DNA of 44,139 bases from Planctomycetota bacterium (GTDB lineage Bacteria; Planctomycetota; Phycisphaerae; UBA1845): NCBI GenBank assembly GCA_016860685.1, contig BOJX01000013.1, positions 1 to 44,139 of the forward strand, read 5' to 3'. The translations under genes were made by a program, and so were the position numbers. The notes beneath the pieces were generated by a model. The model did not search any database. It was given only the letters and a program-made list of their open reading frames with translations, and was not told the DNA's origin. This document shows, piece by piece, positions 7,870 through 16,307 of the stretch. Each line of letters begins with the position of its first letter. Position 1 is the stretch's first letter.

Positions 7870-8673
7870 TCACCAGTGCTCGGAATGCGGCTGGTTGTCG
7901 TTGTTCCAGCGCCGTTTGCGCGTCGGGCTGTTCTCGACGAGCTTGTCCTGTCGTTCCCACTCGACGTGGTTGTCGCAGAAGAGCGCGTTCGCGCCGAGGC
8001 GGTGGCGGTCTCCGGGCCACTGCGTCTTCGAGGGTTCGGTGTTACGTCCGTAAACCTGCTGATCATCGGCTCCGTCCCCGACGCTGTCCGCGACGGCGAT
8101 CATGTTCGGCGGGGACGCGACCCGCGTCTCAACCAGCTCTCGGTAGTCGGGATGTTCCGGAACGTCCACGTGACCGCCCAGACCCAGGTGTGGATCGGTA
8201 AACTCCTTGATACCCCACCCGTTGTACCCGTAGGAGAACCGTTCCTGTCCGAACAACGGGCGCTCGTTCGGCTCGTATCCGTACCGGGGCCAGCGGTCGT
8301 TCGGCGGTGGAGGACCAGCGTAGTCATGCCGCGGCGTCCACTCAAACTCCTCCGGCGTTGAGGCGCACCAGAAGGCGTCGGTCTGACCGCTCATCAACTC
8401 CCGAAGTCGCGCCGGCCAGACGTAGAACGAAAGCCGATCGCCCTCCCAGTGTTCTCCGGGGTAGTGTTGATTCTCCGTGACGTAACACGCGAGCGCTACG
8501 CCGATCGCCTTGAGGTTCGCGGCGCAATGCGTGGATCGCGCCTGCTCCCGCGCGCCCGAAAGCGCGGGCATCAGCACGCTGATGAGCAGGGCAATGATGG
8601 CGATGACGACCAGCAGCTCAATCAGCGTAAACGCAAACTTGTGCGATTTTCGGTGATGCATGACGCCCTTCAT
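7870..8673 (-). CDS. Type II secretion pseudopilin-like protein (planctomycete type)
   Basis: The 267-residue protein has a class III prepilin signal, [19 protein letters not shown], at about residues 14-32. The residue before Phe is Ala rather than the usual Gly. It should be cleaved and N-methylated by a prepilin peptidase and assembled in the inner membrane with its C-terminal domain outside. The tail [16 protein letters not shown] corresponds to the H-x(9)-DG motif of the large DUF1559-related family. Planctomycetes encode many such proteins, often singly as here. No other secretion genes are adjacent, so its partner system is unknown. Confidence 0.85.
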   Translation of the reverse strand: MKGVMHHRKSHKFAFTLIELLVVIAIIALLISVLMPALSGAREQARSTHCAANLKAIGVALACYVTENQHYPGEHWEGDRLSFYVWPARLRELMSGQTDAFWCASTPEEFEWTPRHDYAGPPPPNDRWPRYGYEPNERPLFGQERFSYGYNGWGIKEFTDPHLGLGGHVDVPEHPDYRELVETRVASPPNMIAVADSVGDGADDQQVYGRNTEPSKTQWPGDRHRLGANALFCDNHVEWERQDKLVENSPTRKRRWNNDNQPHSEHW

Positions 8674-8813
8674 TCCGGCGAGACGGGGACACCGTCCGCC
8701 CTCGGAAATACTCTATCATGTTGCGGCGCCCCTCGTAAGCTTGCACGTGCGGCGGGCGTCCGTCCTACGAGCGCGGTTGCTGAGCCTCGGGGGAGGGGGG
8801 TAGTCTGCTCTGG

Positions 8814-10133
8814 ATGCCTGAAACTCAAACCCACGTTCTGATCGTCGGATCCGGCGGACGAGAGCATGCCCTGGCGGCGGCCGTGGCCCGATCGCCTCGG
8901 TGCGGGCGGATCTTCGTCGCGCCCGGAAACGCCGGCACGCGGGAGGTCGCCGAAAATATCCCGATCGATCCGACCGATTTTGACGGGCTGGTGAAGCTCG
9001 CGCGGGACCGCGGGATCGGCCTGACGATCGTCGGACCGGAGGCGCCGCTCTGCGCCGGCATCGTCGACCGTTTTCAGAAGGAGGGGCTTCGTATCTTCGG
9101 GCCGACGCGAGCGGCCGCCCGCATCGAGGGCGACAAGGCGTACGCCAAGGCGCTGATGCGCGCTGCGGATGTCCCCACCGCCGACGCCCGCGTCTTCACG
9201 CGCTTCGAGGATGCCCGGACCTACGTGCTCACCCGAAGCGAGGGGCTGGTCGTCAAGGCGTCGGGGCTGGCGGCGGGAAAGGGCGTTGTGGTCTGCGACA
9301 CGCCCGCGCAGACCGTCCTGACCCTCGAGAAATTCATGATCGAGCGCCCCTTCGGCGATGCGGCCGACACCGTCATCGTCGAGGAGCGGCTTCAGGGGGA
9401 GGAGCTGTCGGTCCTCGCGCTCGTCTCCGGCCGCGCGATCTGCATCCTTGAGACGGCTCAGGATCATAAGCGCCTCGGCGACGGCGACACGGGACCGAAC
9501 ACCGGCGGGATGGGCGCTTTCAGCCCGGCGCCCTGTGCGACGCCGAAGGTGCTGCGAGCGGTCGAGCGCGACGTTCTGCTGCCGATCGTGGACGCGCTCG
9601 CCCGCGAGTCGCATCCTTACCAGGGCGTCCTTTATGCGGGACTCATGCTCACGCCTGCGGGTCCGAAGGTGCTCGAATTCAACTGCCGGTTCGGCGATCC
9701 GGAGGCGCAGGCGATCCTCCCGCGCATCCGATCGGACTTCCTCGACCTGATCGAGGCCGTCGTGGACGGTCGGCTCGAGGAGGCCGACGTGCAGTGGGAC
9801 GACGGAGCGGCGGTGTGCGTCGTGCTGGCGTCGCGCGGGTATCCCGGCGCGGTGGACGACGGGAAAGTGATCGACGGGCTGGAGGCGGCGCGCCGCGTCC
9901 CGGGGGTGCAGGTGTATCACGCCGGAACGCGACCCCTGGAGCATCGAATCCTGAGCAAAGGCGGGCGCGTCCTGGCGGTCACTGGGCTGGGTGGAAACCA
10001 CGAAGAAGCCCGCCGCCGCGCTTACGAAGCCGTCGGCTGCATCCGCTTTGACGGGATGCAGTACCGGGCGGACATCGGGGATCGCGCGTTACAGGCCGCA
10101 GGCGCTTGCGGCGGCGGGGGCAGCGCCGGATGA
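8814..10133 (+). CDS. purD: Phosphoribosylamine-glycine ligase
   Basis: This 439-residue enzyme catalyses the second step of purine synthesis, joining glycine to 5-phosphoribosylamine with ATP to give GAR. The N-terminus HVLIVGSGGREHALAAAVAR and the motif GLTIVGPEAPL are typical of PurD. The ATP-grasp core follows (EGLVVKASGLAAGKGVVVC), then the family signature FNCRFGDPEAQAILPR, with metal and ATP ligands. Length is normal apart from a glycine-rich C-terminal tail of about 10 residues. It is not in a purine operon, which is common in planctomycetes. The next gene starts 110 bases downstream. Confidence 0.95.
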   Translation: MPETQTHVLIVGSGGREHALAAAVARSPRCGRIFVAPGNAGTREVAENIPIDPTDFDGLVKLARDRGIGLTIVGPEAPLCAGIVDRFQKEGLRIFGPTRAAARIEGDKAYAKALMRAADVPTADARVFTRFEDARTYVLTRSEGLVVKASGLAAGKGVVVCDTPAQTVLTLEKFMIERPFGDAADTVIVEERLQGEELSVLALVSGRAICILETAQDHKRLGDGDTGPNTGGMGAFSPAPCATPKVLRAVERDVLLPIVDALARESHPYQGVLYAGLMLTPAGPKVLEFNCRFGDPEAQAILPRIRSDFLDLIEAVVDGRLEEADVQWDDGAAVCVVLASRGYPGAVDDGKVIDGLEAARRVPGVQVYHAGTRPLEHRILSKGGRVLAVTGLGGNHEEARRRAYEAVGCIRFDGMQYRADIGDRALQAAGACGGGGSAG

Positions 10134-10243
10134 TCGAAACCGGTCCGCAACTCCGGGGTTCAGGCTCGTCGCTGCGCCTCGCACGGGTCGAGCCGCGGAG
10201 AGGAAGCCATCGGGGTCGGGAGTCAACAAGCCGGGAGACCAGA

Positions 10244-11266
10244 ATGCGCACGATGCGACTGAACATGCAAAACGTCTGCTTGACGGCACTGGCCGCACTG
10301 ATCGCGCTCGGGGGGTGTGACCGACAGGCGACGGTCTCGACGACGAGCGGCGGGGCGGCGTCCGGCGCCGCCGACGCCGCGCCGGCGCGTAAGCTGCGCA
10401 TCGGCGTCTCGATCCCGGCTGCCGACCACGGGTGGACCGCGGGCGTCAACTGGTGGGCGAAGCACGCATCCCAGCTTTATCCCAACGTCGACTGGTCGAT
10501 CGTGTCGGCGCTCAATCCTGAGAAGCAGGTCGCCGACATCGAGGATCTGATGGTCAAAGGCGTGGACGGGCTGGTCATCCTCGCCACGGAAAGCGCGCCC
10601 CTGACGCCCGTGGCGCGGAAGGCGCATGAGCGGGGCGTCTTCATCGTCAACGTCGATCGCGGCTTCCTCGAACCCGTCGCCGACATCTTCATCGAGGGCG
10701 ACAACAAGGCGTTCGGGCGCAAGAGCGCGGAGTTCATCGTCGAGAAGCTCGGCGGAAAGGGCAACGTCGCGATCCTCGAAGGCATCCCCTGCACGGTGAA
10801 CACCGACCGCGTCGAGGCGGCGATGGCCGTCTTCGCGCGGCACCCGGAGATCAAGGTGCTCGGACGCCAGCCGGCGATGTGGAACCGCCAGAAGGCGCTC
10901 GAAGTCACCGAGAACATGCTCCAGCAGTACCCGAAGATCGACTGCCTCTGGGCTTCCGACGACGACATGGCGCTCGGCGCGATGCAGGCAGTCAAGGAAG
11001 CCGGGCGTGACAAGGAGATGTTCATCTTCCCCGGCGCGGGCATGAAGGACGTCGTCAAGATGGTGATGGACAAGGATCCGCTCATTCCGGCGAACATCAC
11101 CTACCCGCCTTCGATGATCGCCACCGGCATGCACTTGTGCGTCTCGGTCCTGTCCGGCGAGCGGGAGAAGATCATGCAATACATGCCGCGCCACCTGATG
11201 ATCGACGTCGAACTGATCACGCCGGAGAACGCGAAGCAGTATTACTTCCCGGATTCGATCTACTGA
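10244..11266 (+). CDS. Sugar-type ABC transporter substrate-binding lipoprotein
   Basis: The product is 340 residues from ATG 10244, behind GGGAGACC. A lipoprotein signal peptide ends in the lipobox LIALGGC at residues 19-25, so the protein is exported and lipid-anchored. An Ala/Gly/Ser linker follows, then a type I periplasmic-binding fold of the RbsB class: RKLRIGVSIPAADHGWTAG at the start, VKGVDGLVILATES in the first lobe and DCLWASDDDMALGAMQAV near the hinge. It would bind a sugar or related solute. No permease or ATPase gene lies nearby, so its transporter is encoded elsewhere or it acts as a receptor. The ligand cannot be predicted. Confidence 0.85.
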   Translation: MRTMRLNMQNVCLTALAALIALGGCDRQATVSTTSGGAASGAADAAPARKLRIGVSIPAADHGWTAGVNWWAKHASQLYPNVDWSIVSALNPEKQVADIEDLMVKGVDGLVILATESAPLTPVARKAHERGVFIVNVDRGFLEPVADIFIEGDNKAFGRKSAEFIVEKLGGKGNVAILEGIPCTVNTDRVEAAMAVFARHPEIKVLGRQPAMWNRQKALEVTENMLQQYPKIDCLWASDDDMALGAMQAVKEAGRDKEMFIFPGAGMKDVVKMVMDKDPLIPANITYPPSMIATGMHLCVSVLSGEREKIMQYMPRHLMIDVELITPENAKQYYFPDSIY

Positions 11267-11442
11267 GGCCCGAAGCGTCCGGTCCGAGGTATAACCCCGG
11301 ATCGCGGACCTGCGGTCCGCACCGATCGAAGCAGAGTCGCGCGGTCGTGAAGCGTCGGGGCGGCGCGGGGCGAAGCGGAGCTTCGCGATTCCGAAGCGTC
11401 GACGTCCGCCGCGGCGGCGACGGGAGGGCTGGAGTGCGCGAG

Positions 11443-13185
11443 ATGAACGTAACGGTGCTTGTCCCGATCGTCCTCGGCGTCTGCCTCGTCGGCGCCTTCG
11501 CCCAGGGGCAGCGCGGCGATCGATACAGCGGGTCCAACACCGCAAGCCGCAGCGAGGTCATCGCACGGAACGGGATGGCCTGCACGTCTCAACCCCTGGC
11601 GACGATGGCGGCGATCGACATCCTGAAGAAAGGCGGGTCCGCCGCGGACGCCGCGATCGCCGCCAACGCCGTGCAGGCGCTGGTCGAACCGACGACTTGC
11701 GGCATCGGCGGCGATCTCTTCGCCATCGTCTGGGACGCGAAGTCGAAGACGCTTCACGGACTGAACGCCAGCGGACGCAGTCCGCACGGCCTCACCCTCG
11801 ACGAGTTGAAGCAGCGGCTTGAAGCACTCGGCGTCACGTCCATCCCGAAATACGGCCCGCTTCCGATCACCGTGCCGGGATGCATCGACGGCTGGTTCGA
11901 GCTGCACGCGAAGTTCGGACGACTGCCGATGTCTGACGTGCTCGCGCCAGCGATCCGCTACGCGAAAGAGGGATTCCCGGTTTCCGAGCTGATCGCGCAG
12001 TACTGGGAGAACGCCGGGCGCATCCTCAAGGATCAGCCGGGATTTGCGAAGACGTATCTTCCCGGCGGAAAGGCGCCCGCCAAGGGCGACGTGTTCCGCA
12101 ACCCGGATTTCGCCGCAACGCTGGAGGCGCTTTCACGCGGCGGGCGCGACGCCTTCTACCGCGGGGAGCTGACGCCGAAGTTGGCCGCGTTCTGCGAGCG
12201 CAACGGCTGTTTCCTGCGAGAGCGCGACTTCAACGATCACACCTCGACCTGGGTCGATCCGGTCTCGACGAACTACCGCGGCTACGAGGTCTGGGAACTG
12301 CCGCCGAGCGGGCAGGGGATCGCGGTGCTTCAGATGCTCAACCTGCTGGAGGCGGCGGACCTCAAGGCGCTGGGGCACAACTCGGCGGAATACCTGCACC
12401 TCCTGGTGGAGACCAAGAAGATTGTTTACGAGGACCGGGCGCGATACTACGCCGATCCCGATTTCTTCAAGGCGCCGCTGGACATGCTGCTCTCAAAGAC
12501 CTACGCGGCGCGACGCCGGGCGCTTTTCTCCCCGGACAAGGCGCTGACGCGGATCGCCCCGGGCGAGGCGGCGCTGGCCGAGGCGGACTCGAAACTCGGC
12601 GACGGCGACACGATCTACCTCACCGTTGCCGACAAGGATCGCAACATGGTCTCGCTCATTCAGAGCAATTACCGCGGTTTCGGTTCCGGTTTGTGTCCGG
12701 ACGGGATGGGTTTCTGCCTTCAGGACCGCGGCGAACTCTTTCACCTCGACCCGTCCCACCCGAACGTCTACGCCCCGCACAAGCGCCCGTTTCACACGAT
12801 CATCCCCGCCTTCGTCACCCGCGACGGCAAGCCGTTCCTCAGCTTCGGCGTGATGGGCGGCGACATGCAGCCGCAGGGACACGTGCAGATCCTCTGCAAT
12901 CTGATCGACTTCGGCATGAACCTTCAGGAGGCCGGCGACGCGGCGCGATTTCATCACACCCGATCGAGCGAGCCGACCGGGGAAATCATGTCCGACGGCG
13001 GGACGCTCAACCTCGAAAGCGCGATCGGTGACGACGTGCGCAACGCGCTGGCGGCGAAAGGTCACCGGATCGGCAACACAAAAGGCGGATTCGGCGGTTA
13101 CCAGGCCATCCTCTACGACGCCTCACGCGACGTCTACTTCGGCGCGTCTGAATTCCGCAAGGACGGGATGGCGGCCGGGTACTAA
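11443..13185 (+). CDS. ggt: Gamma-glutamyltranspeptidase
   Basis: The product is 580 residues from ATG 11443, with a GGAG site eight bases upstream and a short N-terminal signal sequence (residues 1-21, ending AFAQG). Ggt transfers or hydrolyses the gamma-glutamyl group of glutathione and related peptides, usually in the periplasm, after self-cleavage into two subunits. The cleavage-site nucleophile is Thr390 in GDGDTIYLTVADKD, very close to the position in E. coli Ggt. GSAADAAIAANAVQALVEP and GIGGDLFAIVWD are conserved parts of the large subunit. The C-terminal small subunit is complete. Two cysteines occur in NGCFLRERDF and GLCPDGMGFCLQ. Confidence 0.92.
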   Translation: MNVTVLVPIVLGVCLVGAFAQGQRGDRYSGSNTASRSEVIARNGMACTSQPLATMAAIDILKKGGSAADAAIAANAVQALVEPTTCGIGGDLFAIVWDAKSKTLHGLNASGRSPHGLTLDELKQRLEALGVTSIPKYGPLPITVPGCIDGWFELHAKFGRLPMSDVLAPAIRYAKEGFPVSELIAQYWENAGRILKDQPGFAKTYLPGGKAPAKGDVFRNPDFAATLEALSRGGRDAFYRGELTPKLAAFCERNGCFLRERDFNDHTSTWVDPVSTNYRGYEVWELPPSGQGIAVLQMLNLLEAADLKALGHNSAEYLHLLVETKKIVYEDRARYYADPDFFKAPLDMLLSKTYAARRRALFSPDKALTRIAPGEAALAEADSKLGDGDTIYLTVADKDRNMVSLIQSNYRGFGSGLCPDGMGFCLQDRGELFHLDPSHPNVYAPHKRPFHTIIPAFVTRDGKPFLSFGVMGGDMQPQGHVQILCNLIDFGMNLQEAGDAARFHHTRSSEPTGEIMSDGGTLNLESAIGDDVRNALAAKGHRIGNTKGGFGGYQAILYDASRDVYFGASEFRKDGMAAGY

Positions 13186-14002
13186 CGTCCCGGGTTGCAA
13201 ATTCGTTGCTTAATTCGGGAGCGCGAGCCTCCGGTCCGCACGGCGGGCTGGCATGGCCGGGTGTACTCACCTGAACATGTTGGAGGAGTAAAGCGCCGGT
13301 TCCCTGCCGGACACAGGTCGCTGCTGCGAACTCGCGCCGCCCGATGTGTCGGCAGATCTCAGAAAGTGGTTGCCCCGGGTTTTCCTCGCAACACGTTTAA
13401 TACCCGTTTCTCCACGCGATAGGGGGGGCGCAGCAGCAGGGCTTTGCCCGTGTCCCGGAGTCGATGAGCCTTCGCGAAACGGCCCGCAGATCGAGCGAAG
13501 CCCGCAGGCTTCAGGCTTCGGGCTTTCAGCGTCCGTCTCTTACGCGCCGGTTCATGCCCCACCTGAATGACTCGAAGCATTCGCTTCCTGACGGGCGCGG
13601 CTCGGTTTCGAAACCACGTCTTAATGACTCTCCACGCCAGCGCCTCAACGGCACATACGCGCACGCGTGGTTCTTGTTATTCTGAATAAACTTACGACCG
13701 AGATGCGGCGGGCCTTTATGCTGGCAAAACGAATCGCGCGAATCTGGTGTCGTCGGGCCGAGTCTTGAATGAACCTCGCTCGGCCTTTCGTTCAAAGCTA
13801 CTGATCGCAGCGGGACCGGCGTCTTGTTGTAGCATTTTAAAGCGCTCTTCACTCTTACGGACAGCCTGTTGAAGAACCCGGGATCGATCTTTGTGATGCC
13901 GGTTTTTCCCGATGAAATTCGCCTCCCGGAGGGAGGGGCACCCTTTCTCAACGGGCCGCTACGCATTTTCGCAGGTTCGCCGTGACCCGTCCCCGTCCCG
14001 GC
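13186..14002. other. Long intergenic region with a possible dispersed repeat
   Basis: No gene is convincing in these 817 bases between ggt and the convergent dehydrogenase gene. Around 13583-13610 one frame reads LPDGRGSVS. From memory, this peptide turns up often in spurious ORFs and may mark a dispersed noncoding repeat. A weak hairpin formed by GAAGCCCG and CGGGCTTTC lies at about 13497-13527. AT-rich stretches at 13670-13700 and 13830-13900 stand out from the flanking genes. I cannot assign a function. Confidence 0.4.
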
Positions 14003-15097
14003 TCAGGGTCTGACCAGCAGCTTGATCGACCGGCCCGCCGCCACGTCGTTCAGCGCCGCATTCAGTCCGTCCAGGGGGCGCTCCTCGACCGGGATCGTCG
14101 ACCACGCCCGCCGGCCCGCCTCCGTCCGCAGCACCTCCACTGCCCGATGAAAATGCGAGTAATCCGAACCCCAGCATCCGCGGATATCGAGATGCTTCCG
14201 GTTGATGTCGCGGTGCGGGTTGATCGTCGCGTCGCCGCAATCCGTGTACTGCCCGACGATGACGACGCGCCCCGCGTCCCGCGTGAAGCGCATCGCCTGC
14301 ACCGCCGCGACGGGCGCCCCCGCCGCCTCGATCGTCACGTCCGCGCCGCGCCCCTGAGTGTGCAACCGGACCCACGCCTCCCGCGCCGCCTCCTCGCGCC
14401 CCTCGAAATTCAGGGTCTCGTCCGCGCCGATCGCCCTCGCCGTCGCCAGCCGCATGTCCGGCGCGCCGATGCACAGCACCTTCCCCGCCCCGGACATCTT
14501 CGCCAGCGCCGCGCATGACAATCCCACCGGTCCCGCCCCCAGCACCAGCACGGTCTCGCCGATCCGCAGCCCCGCCCGCTCCACCGCATGAAGCGCCGTC
14601 GGCAGCGAACACCCGCCCGACATGAACAAACGCGACTCCACACCCTCCAGTCCGATGCACAGCGTCCCCGGTTTCAGATACAGGTATTGCGCCCACCCGC
14701 CCGACAATCCGTCCGCCGCACCGTAGGTGATCCCGTAAACCTTCCGCTGCGGGCAGCGCGTCGAGGCCTTGTCCAGCAGGCACGCGCGGCAGCGGTGACA
14801 CGTTCGGTGAACGTCGAGAAAGGTGACGCGGTCGCCCTCAGCGAACCGCCTCCCGTCCACGTCGGTCAACCCGCCGCGTATCCGATCCAGGACGCCCACC
14901 GTGACGTGTCCGGGAATCAGCGGATACGGCACGCCGGCGAGCCGCCCCTCGCGCAGATGCACATCCGTCCCACAGACCTCGGAGAACTCGACGCGCAGCA
15001 ACGCGGAATCCGGTTCAAGCGACGGCAGCGGAAACTCGCGCAGCTCCACCGGCGCGTGTGGCGCGGGAATGACGGCGGCCAGACAAACCGTAGACAT
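14003..15097 (-). CDS. Zinc-binding alcohol dehydrogenase family protein (MDR)
   Basis: This 364-residue medium-chain dehydrogenase/reductase would oxidise an alcohol or polyol with NAD(P). The catalytic zinc cysteine is in SEVCGTDVHLREG. The structural zinc site is the four-cysteine cluster CHRCRACLLDKASTRC. The Rossmann motif VLVLGAGPVGLSCAALAKMS lies in the middle. The usual GHE catalytic motif reads PGHVTVG here, with Val in place of Glu. That is unusual and may alter zinc ligation or indicate a divergent substrate class. The gene is monocistronic and runs toward ggt. The substrate is unknown. Confidence 0.85.
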   Translation of the reverse strand: MSTVCLAAVIPAPHAPVELREFPLPSLEPDSALLRVEFSEVCGTDVHLREGRLAGVPYPLIPGHVTVGVLDRIRGGLTDVDGRRFAEGDRVTFLDVHRTCHRCRACLLDKASTRCPQRKVYGITYGAADGLSGGWAQYLYLKPGTLCIGLEGVESRLFMSGGCSLPTALHAVERAGLRIGETVLVLGAGPVGLSCAALAKMSGAGKVLCIGAPDMRLATARAIGADETLNFEGREEAAREAWVRLHTQGRGADVTIEAAGAPVAAVQAMRFTRDAGRVVIVGQYTDCGDATINPHRDINRKHLDIRGCWGSDYSHFHRAVEVLRTEAGRRAWSTIPVEERPLDGLNAALNDVAAGRSIKLLVRP

Positions 15098-15278
15098 AAC
15101 ATGAAAGGATGCCGCCGCCGGTGGATCGCCGTCAACAGCTCATCCCGAAGCCTCCGCAGCCCGACGACGGGACGGATCGCGGATTGATCCTCTTTCAGAA
15201 TCAACCCATCCGCAGGCTTCCGCCGCGGCTCCTGTAAATGATTCTCCGGTTGTCCTTCGCAGCCCGCTGAGAAAAAAG

Positions 15279-15806
15279 GTTCATCCGGGGTTTCCGGGTG
15301 ATGCAGAAGGCAAGGGCGCGGCCCTGCTCTTCCGATATCTCGCCCCGGACAACGTCTACCGATGCCGCATCGAGACGGTCGGGATCAGCAACTCAGCCGA
15401 TCTGGAGCGAATGCACAAGGGGCGCCCGACCATCCTCTCGACAGCGCCAGCTTTACCCTTTCCAACCCGAACGTGATCCCGATAAAATGCACCAGTTCCA
15501 CGCTGGAGACCCGGGTCAACCCAGCCGGCACGCCGGGTTCACCGGACGGAACGAACACGGACAGCGACATCGCCCGGAGCGATATCGCCTAAATAAATCC
15601 CCACAAAAGGGAAACCGGCACGTCCTGGAACCCGATGATCCCGAGCCGCGGGCTTTAGCCCGCGCGAACGCTTGATCCTGGGGGTTGGTTCCCCTTCATC
15701 GAGGACTTATTTAGAGCGGCGTTGCCCGGAGCGACATCGCGCTGGCCGGCTGGAACGCGATCCCCCAGTCCCCCCGGCCGATCCTCCTTGACGCCTTCCG
15801 CGGTTA
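15279..15806 (+). pseudogene. Degraded gene remnant interrupted by a small insertion
   Basis: One frame from about 15279 reads GDAEGKGAALLFRYLAPDN then VYRCRIETVG, faintly like a LamG / glucanase-type domain (FRYxDxDNYYRF). A second frame from about 15440 reads SFTLSNPNVIPIKCTSST to SDIARSDIA, where it meets an insertion at 15590-15713. On the far side the reading GVARSDIALAGWNAIPQ resumes and ends at TAA 15804-15806. A frameshift and an insertion would make this a dead gene. The coding nature itself is uncertain. A short frame at 15109-15237, divergent from the dehydrogenase gene, is also unsupported. Confidence 0.3.
15590..15713. mobile_element. Possible 124-bp MITE-like element
   Basis: The ends TAAATAAATCCCC (15590-15602) and GAGGACTTATTTA (15701-15713) are inverted repeats matching at 11 of 13 positions. 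Inside lies a perfect hairpin, GCGGGCT-TT-AGCCCGC (15649-15664). Both sides carry near-identical 18-19-base flanks around GCCCGGAGCGAYATCGC. These could be a target duplication or pre-existing repeats. There is no coding capacity, and the element differs from the one at 3109-3210. Confidence 0.45.
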
Positions 15807-15815
15807 AGCTAGATT
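15788..15815 (+). promoter_or_regulatory. Promoter of tRNA-Asn
   Basis: TTGACG at 15788-15793 and TAGATT at 15810-15815 are separated by 16 bases, a good match to a housekeeping-sigma promoter. The predicted start would be about 23 bases upstream of the tRNA, a normal 5' leader. Confidence 0.6.
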
Positions 15816-15845
15816 CCCCCCCAGACGCGGTCCGACTGACCTCGT

Positions 15846-15917
15846 TCCCCGATAGCTCAATGGTAGAGCGTCCGGCTGTTAACCGGCAGGTTGTAGGTTC
15901 GAGTCCTACTCGGGGAG
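15846..15917 (+). tRNA. tRNA-Asn(GTT)
   Basis: The 72-nt sequence folds as a full cloverleaf. The acceptor stem TCCCCGA pairs with TCGGGGA and the D arm contains AGCTCAATGGTAGAGC. The anticodon loop CTGTTAA carries GTT, and the T arm contains GTAGG-TTCGAGT-CCTAC. The discriminator base is G and CCA is not encoded. The tRNA decodes AAC and AAU. It sits between a promoter and a hairpin terminator and directly precedes the RNA-repair operon. Confidence 0.97.
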
Positions 15918-15951
15918 ATCAACGATCGGTCGCGGAACTGGCGACCGCCGA

Positions 15952-16214
15952 GTTAACGCGAGACCCCGGGCCAGAGAGCGCCCGGGGTTGCTTGTTTTAA
16001 CGCGAGGATTTGCAAGGGTTTACGGCTGCGCCCGGAACCGGCCGACGCGCAAGAGAGCGCGATTTCGAGCCGCTTCCGCGCCGCCGGGCCGTTCGGGCCG
16101 TCCTTTCGGCCCCCGCGCTCTCCGTTTCTCTCGTTAACAGCCGACCGACCAGTTAACGCGCACCGGGCGGTTAACACCATGATTCGCTCGCCTCGGTAAA
16201 CCGAACACGTTAAC
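15952..16214. repeat. Cluster of GTTAAC motifs upstream of the RNA-repair operon
   Basis: The palindrome GTTAAC occurs at 15952, 16133, 16152, 16170 and 16209, several times extended to GTTAACGCG. A further TTAACGCGAG at 15998 repeats the one at 15953 directly. Five copies of an AT-rich hexamer in 263 bp of GC-rich DNA is unusual. More copies occur at 21447 and 21791, just beyond the end of the operon, and one is in the tRNA anticodon arm (15879). They may be protein-binding sites controlling hen1; this is inference. Confidence 0.45.
15963..15998 (+). terminator. Rho-independent terminator after tRNA-Asn
   Basis: A perfect 9-bp stem, ACCCCGGGC / GCCCGGGGT, encloses an 8-base loop (CAGAGAGC) and is followed by TGCTTGTTTT. 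It lies 45 bases past the tRNA and should end its transcript, so the tRNA and the following operon are transcribed separately. Confidence 0.8.
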
Positions 16215-16307
16215 CTCCGGGTTCGCAGCGACAAACCAAGGCGTACACTACCCAGCTCGCGCGGCGTGACGGACAATCATTCAGCCGCGAGGCGAGCGGA
16301 GTTGAGT

